Below are positions 63,093 to 63,142 of a stretch of DNA of 63,142 nt, in pieces. Location of the stretch: NCBI GenBank assembly GCA_030447525.1, contig JAUJOR010000020.1:15706-78847 (forward strand), given 5' to 3'. Every line of letters begins with the position of its first letter. Position 1 is the first letter of the stretch. The position numbers were made by a program, and so were the translations under genes. The notes beneath the pieces are model-generated. The model was not told where the DNA came from and did no database searches. It worked only from the letters and a program-made list of their open reading frames with translations. The DNA is from Chloroflexota bacterium. Its GTDB lineage: Bacteria > Chloroflexota > UBA11872 > UBA12225.

Positions 63093-63142
63093 GCGATAGT
63101 GCCCACAAATCCCGTTTCAAGCGAGGGGAACACCCCCCTCCG

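Noticed and set aside
60481..63120. 879-codon minus-strand frame overlapping FtsK and the MBL exonuclease
   Set aside because: It runs out of phase with FtsK and antisense to the exonuclease, both of which have clear family motifs; it is very Arg/Pro/Gly-rich.

Overview
The window is about 63 kb of bacterial chromosome with very high GC content. GTG and TTG starts are common, Shine-Dalgarno sequences are mostly clear (AGGAGG or GGAGGTGA), and spacers between genes are short. No rRNA, tRNA, CRISPR array, phage gene or transposase was seen. The combination of a two-domain RNase HIII, a PyrR-controlled pyrimidine operon, a FecR-like surface protein with a huge Thr/Pro tail, and many scattered sugar-acid enzymes fits a high-GC Chloroflexota-type bacterium. 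That placement is an inference, not a demonstration.

Layout. 1-3900: an AT-rich edge, RNase HIII, then an amidohydrolase and a bicupin on the minus strand, and a glutaredoxin. 3970-11971: the pyrimidine operon pyrR-pyrB-pyrC-carA-carB, preceded by a fully readable PyrR attenuator; pyrD lies 24 kb away at 36260. 12107-20636: carbohydrate and sugar-acid catabolism (fuconolactonase-like hydrolase, GH4 glycosidase, two Gfo/Idh/MocA oxidoreductases, RraA-like protein, SDR). 21003-24650: a 1215-residue FecR-like, Thr/Pro-rich surface protein. 25292-28397: an envelope-stress cluster (GSP17M-like, a Gln/Gly-rich protein, a frameshifted PRC-barrel/YsnF-like gene, GlsB/YeaQ). 28701-37411: mannonate-dehydratase-like, alcohol dehydrogenase, membrane and cupin proteins, a 509-residue protein with RecB-like nuclease motifs, aldo/keto reductase and pyrD. 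37508-40629: TldE/TldD. 40823-48713: MFS transporter, a response regulator, ureidoglycolate-lyase-like protein, MBL hydrolase, MOSC protein, flavin disulfide reductase and a TIM-barrel isomerase. 49066-58011: a sugar-binding lipoprotein broken by an 11-bp duplication, an M24 peptidase, a 1482-residue Cas4/RecB-like nuclease-helicase fusion, and an orphan amino-acid-type binding lipoprotein. 58433-63092: a response regulator, small proteins, a COG1236 metallo-beta-lactamase nuclease and the FtsK motor.

How the genes work together. PyrR, PyrB, PyrC, CarA and CarB supply the steps from bicarbonate, glutamine and aspartate to dihydroorotate; PyrD makes orotate; pyrE and pyrF are not here. The aldo/keto reductase, lactonase-like amidohydrolase, mannonate-dehydratase-like protein, SDR and RraA-like protein could form a dispersed non-phosphorylating route for L-fucose, galactose or uronates, but they are not in one operon.

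The most unusual content is non-coding. (1) A 77-bp repeat occurs four times with no length variation and with compensatory changes in its terminal stem; two copies supply the TAG stop of the adjacent gene. (2) A 169-bp element with 17-bp inverted ends and a 9-bp target duplication lies at 50539-50707. (3) Short tandem duplications of 7-15 bp occur in more than a dozen spacers; one disrupts a transporter gene and one duplicates a ribosome binding site.
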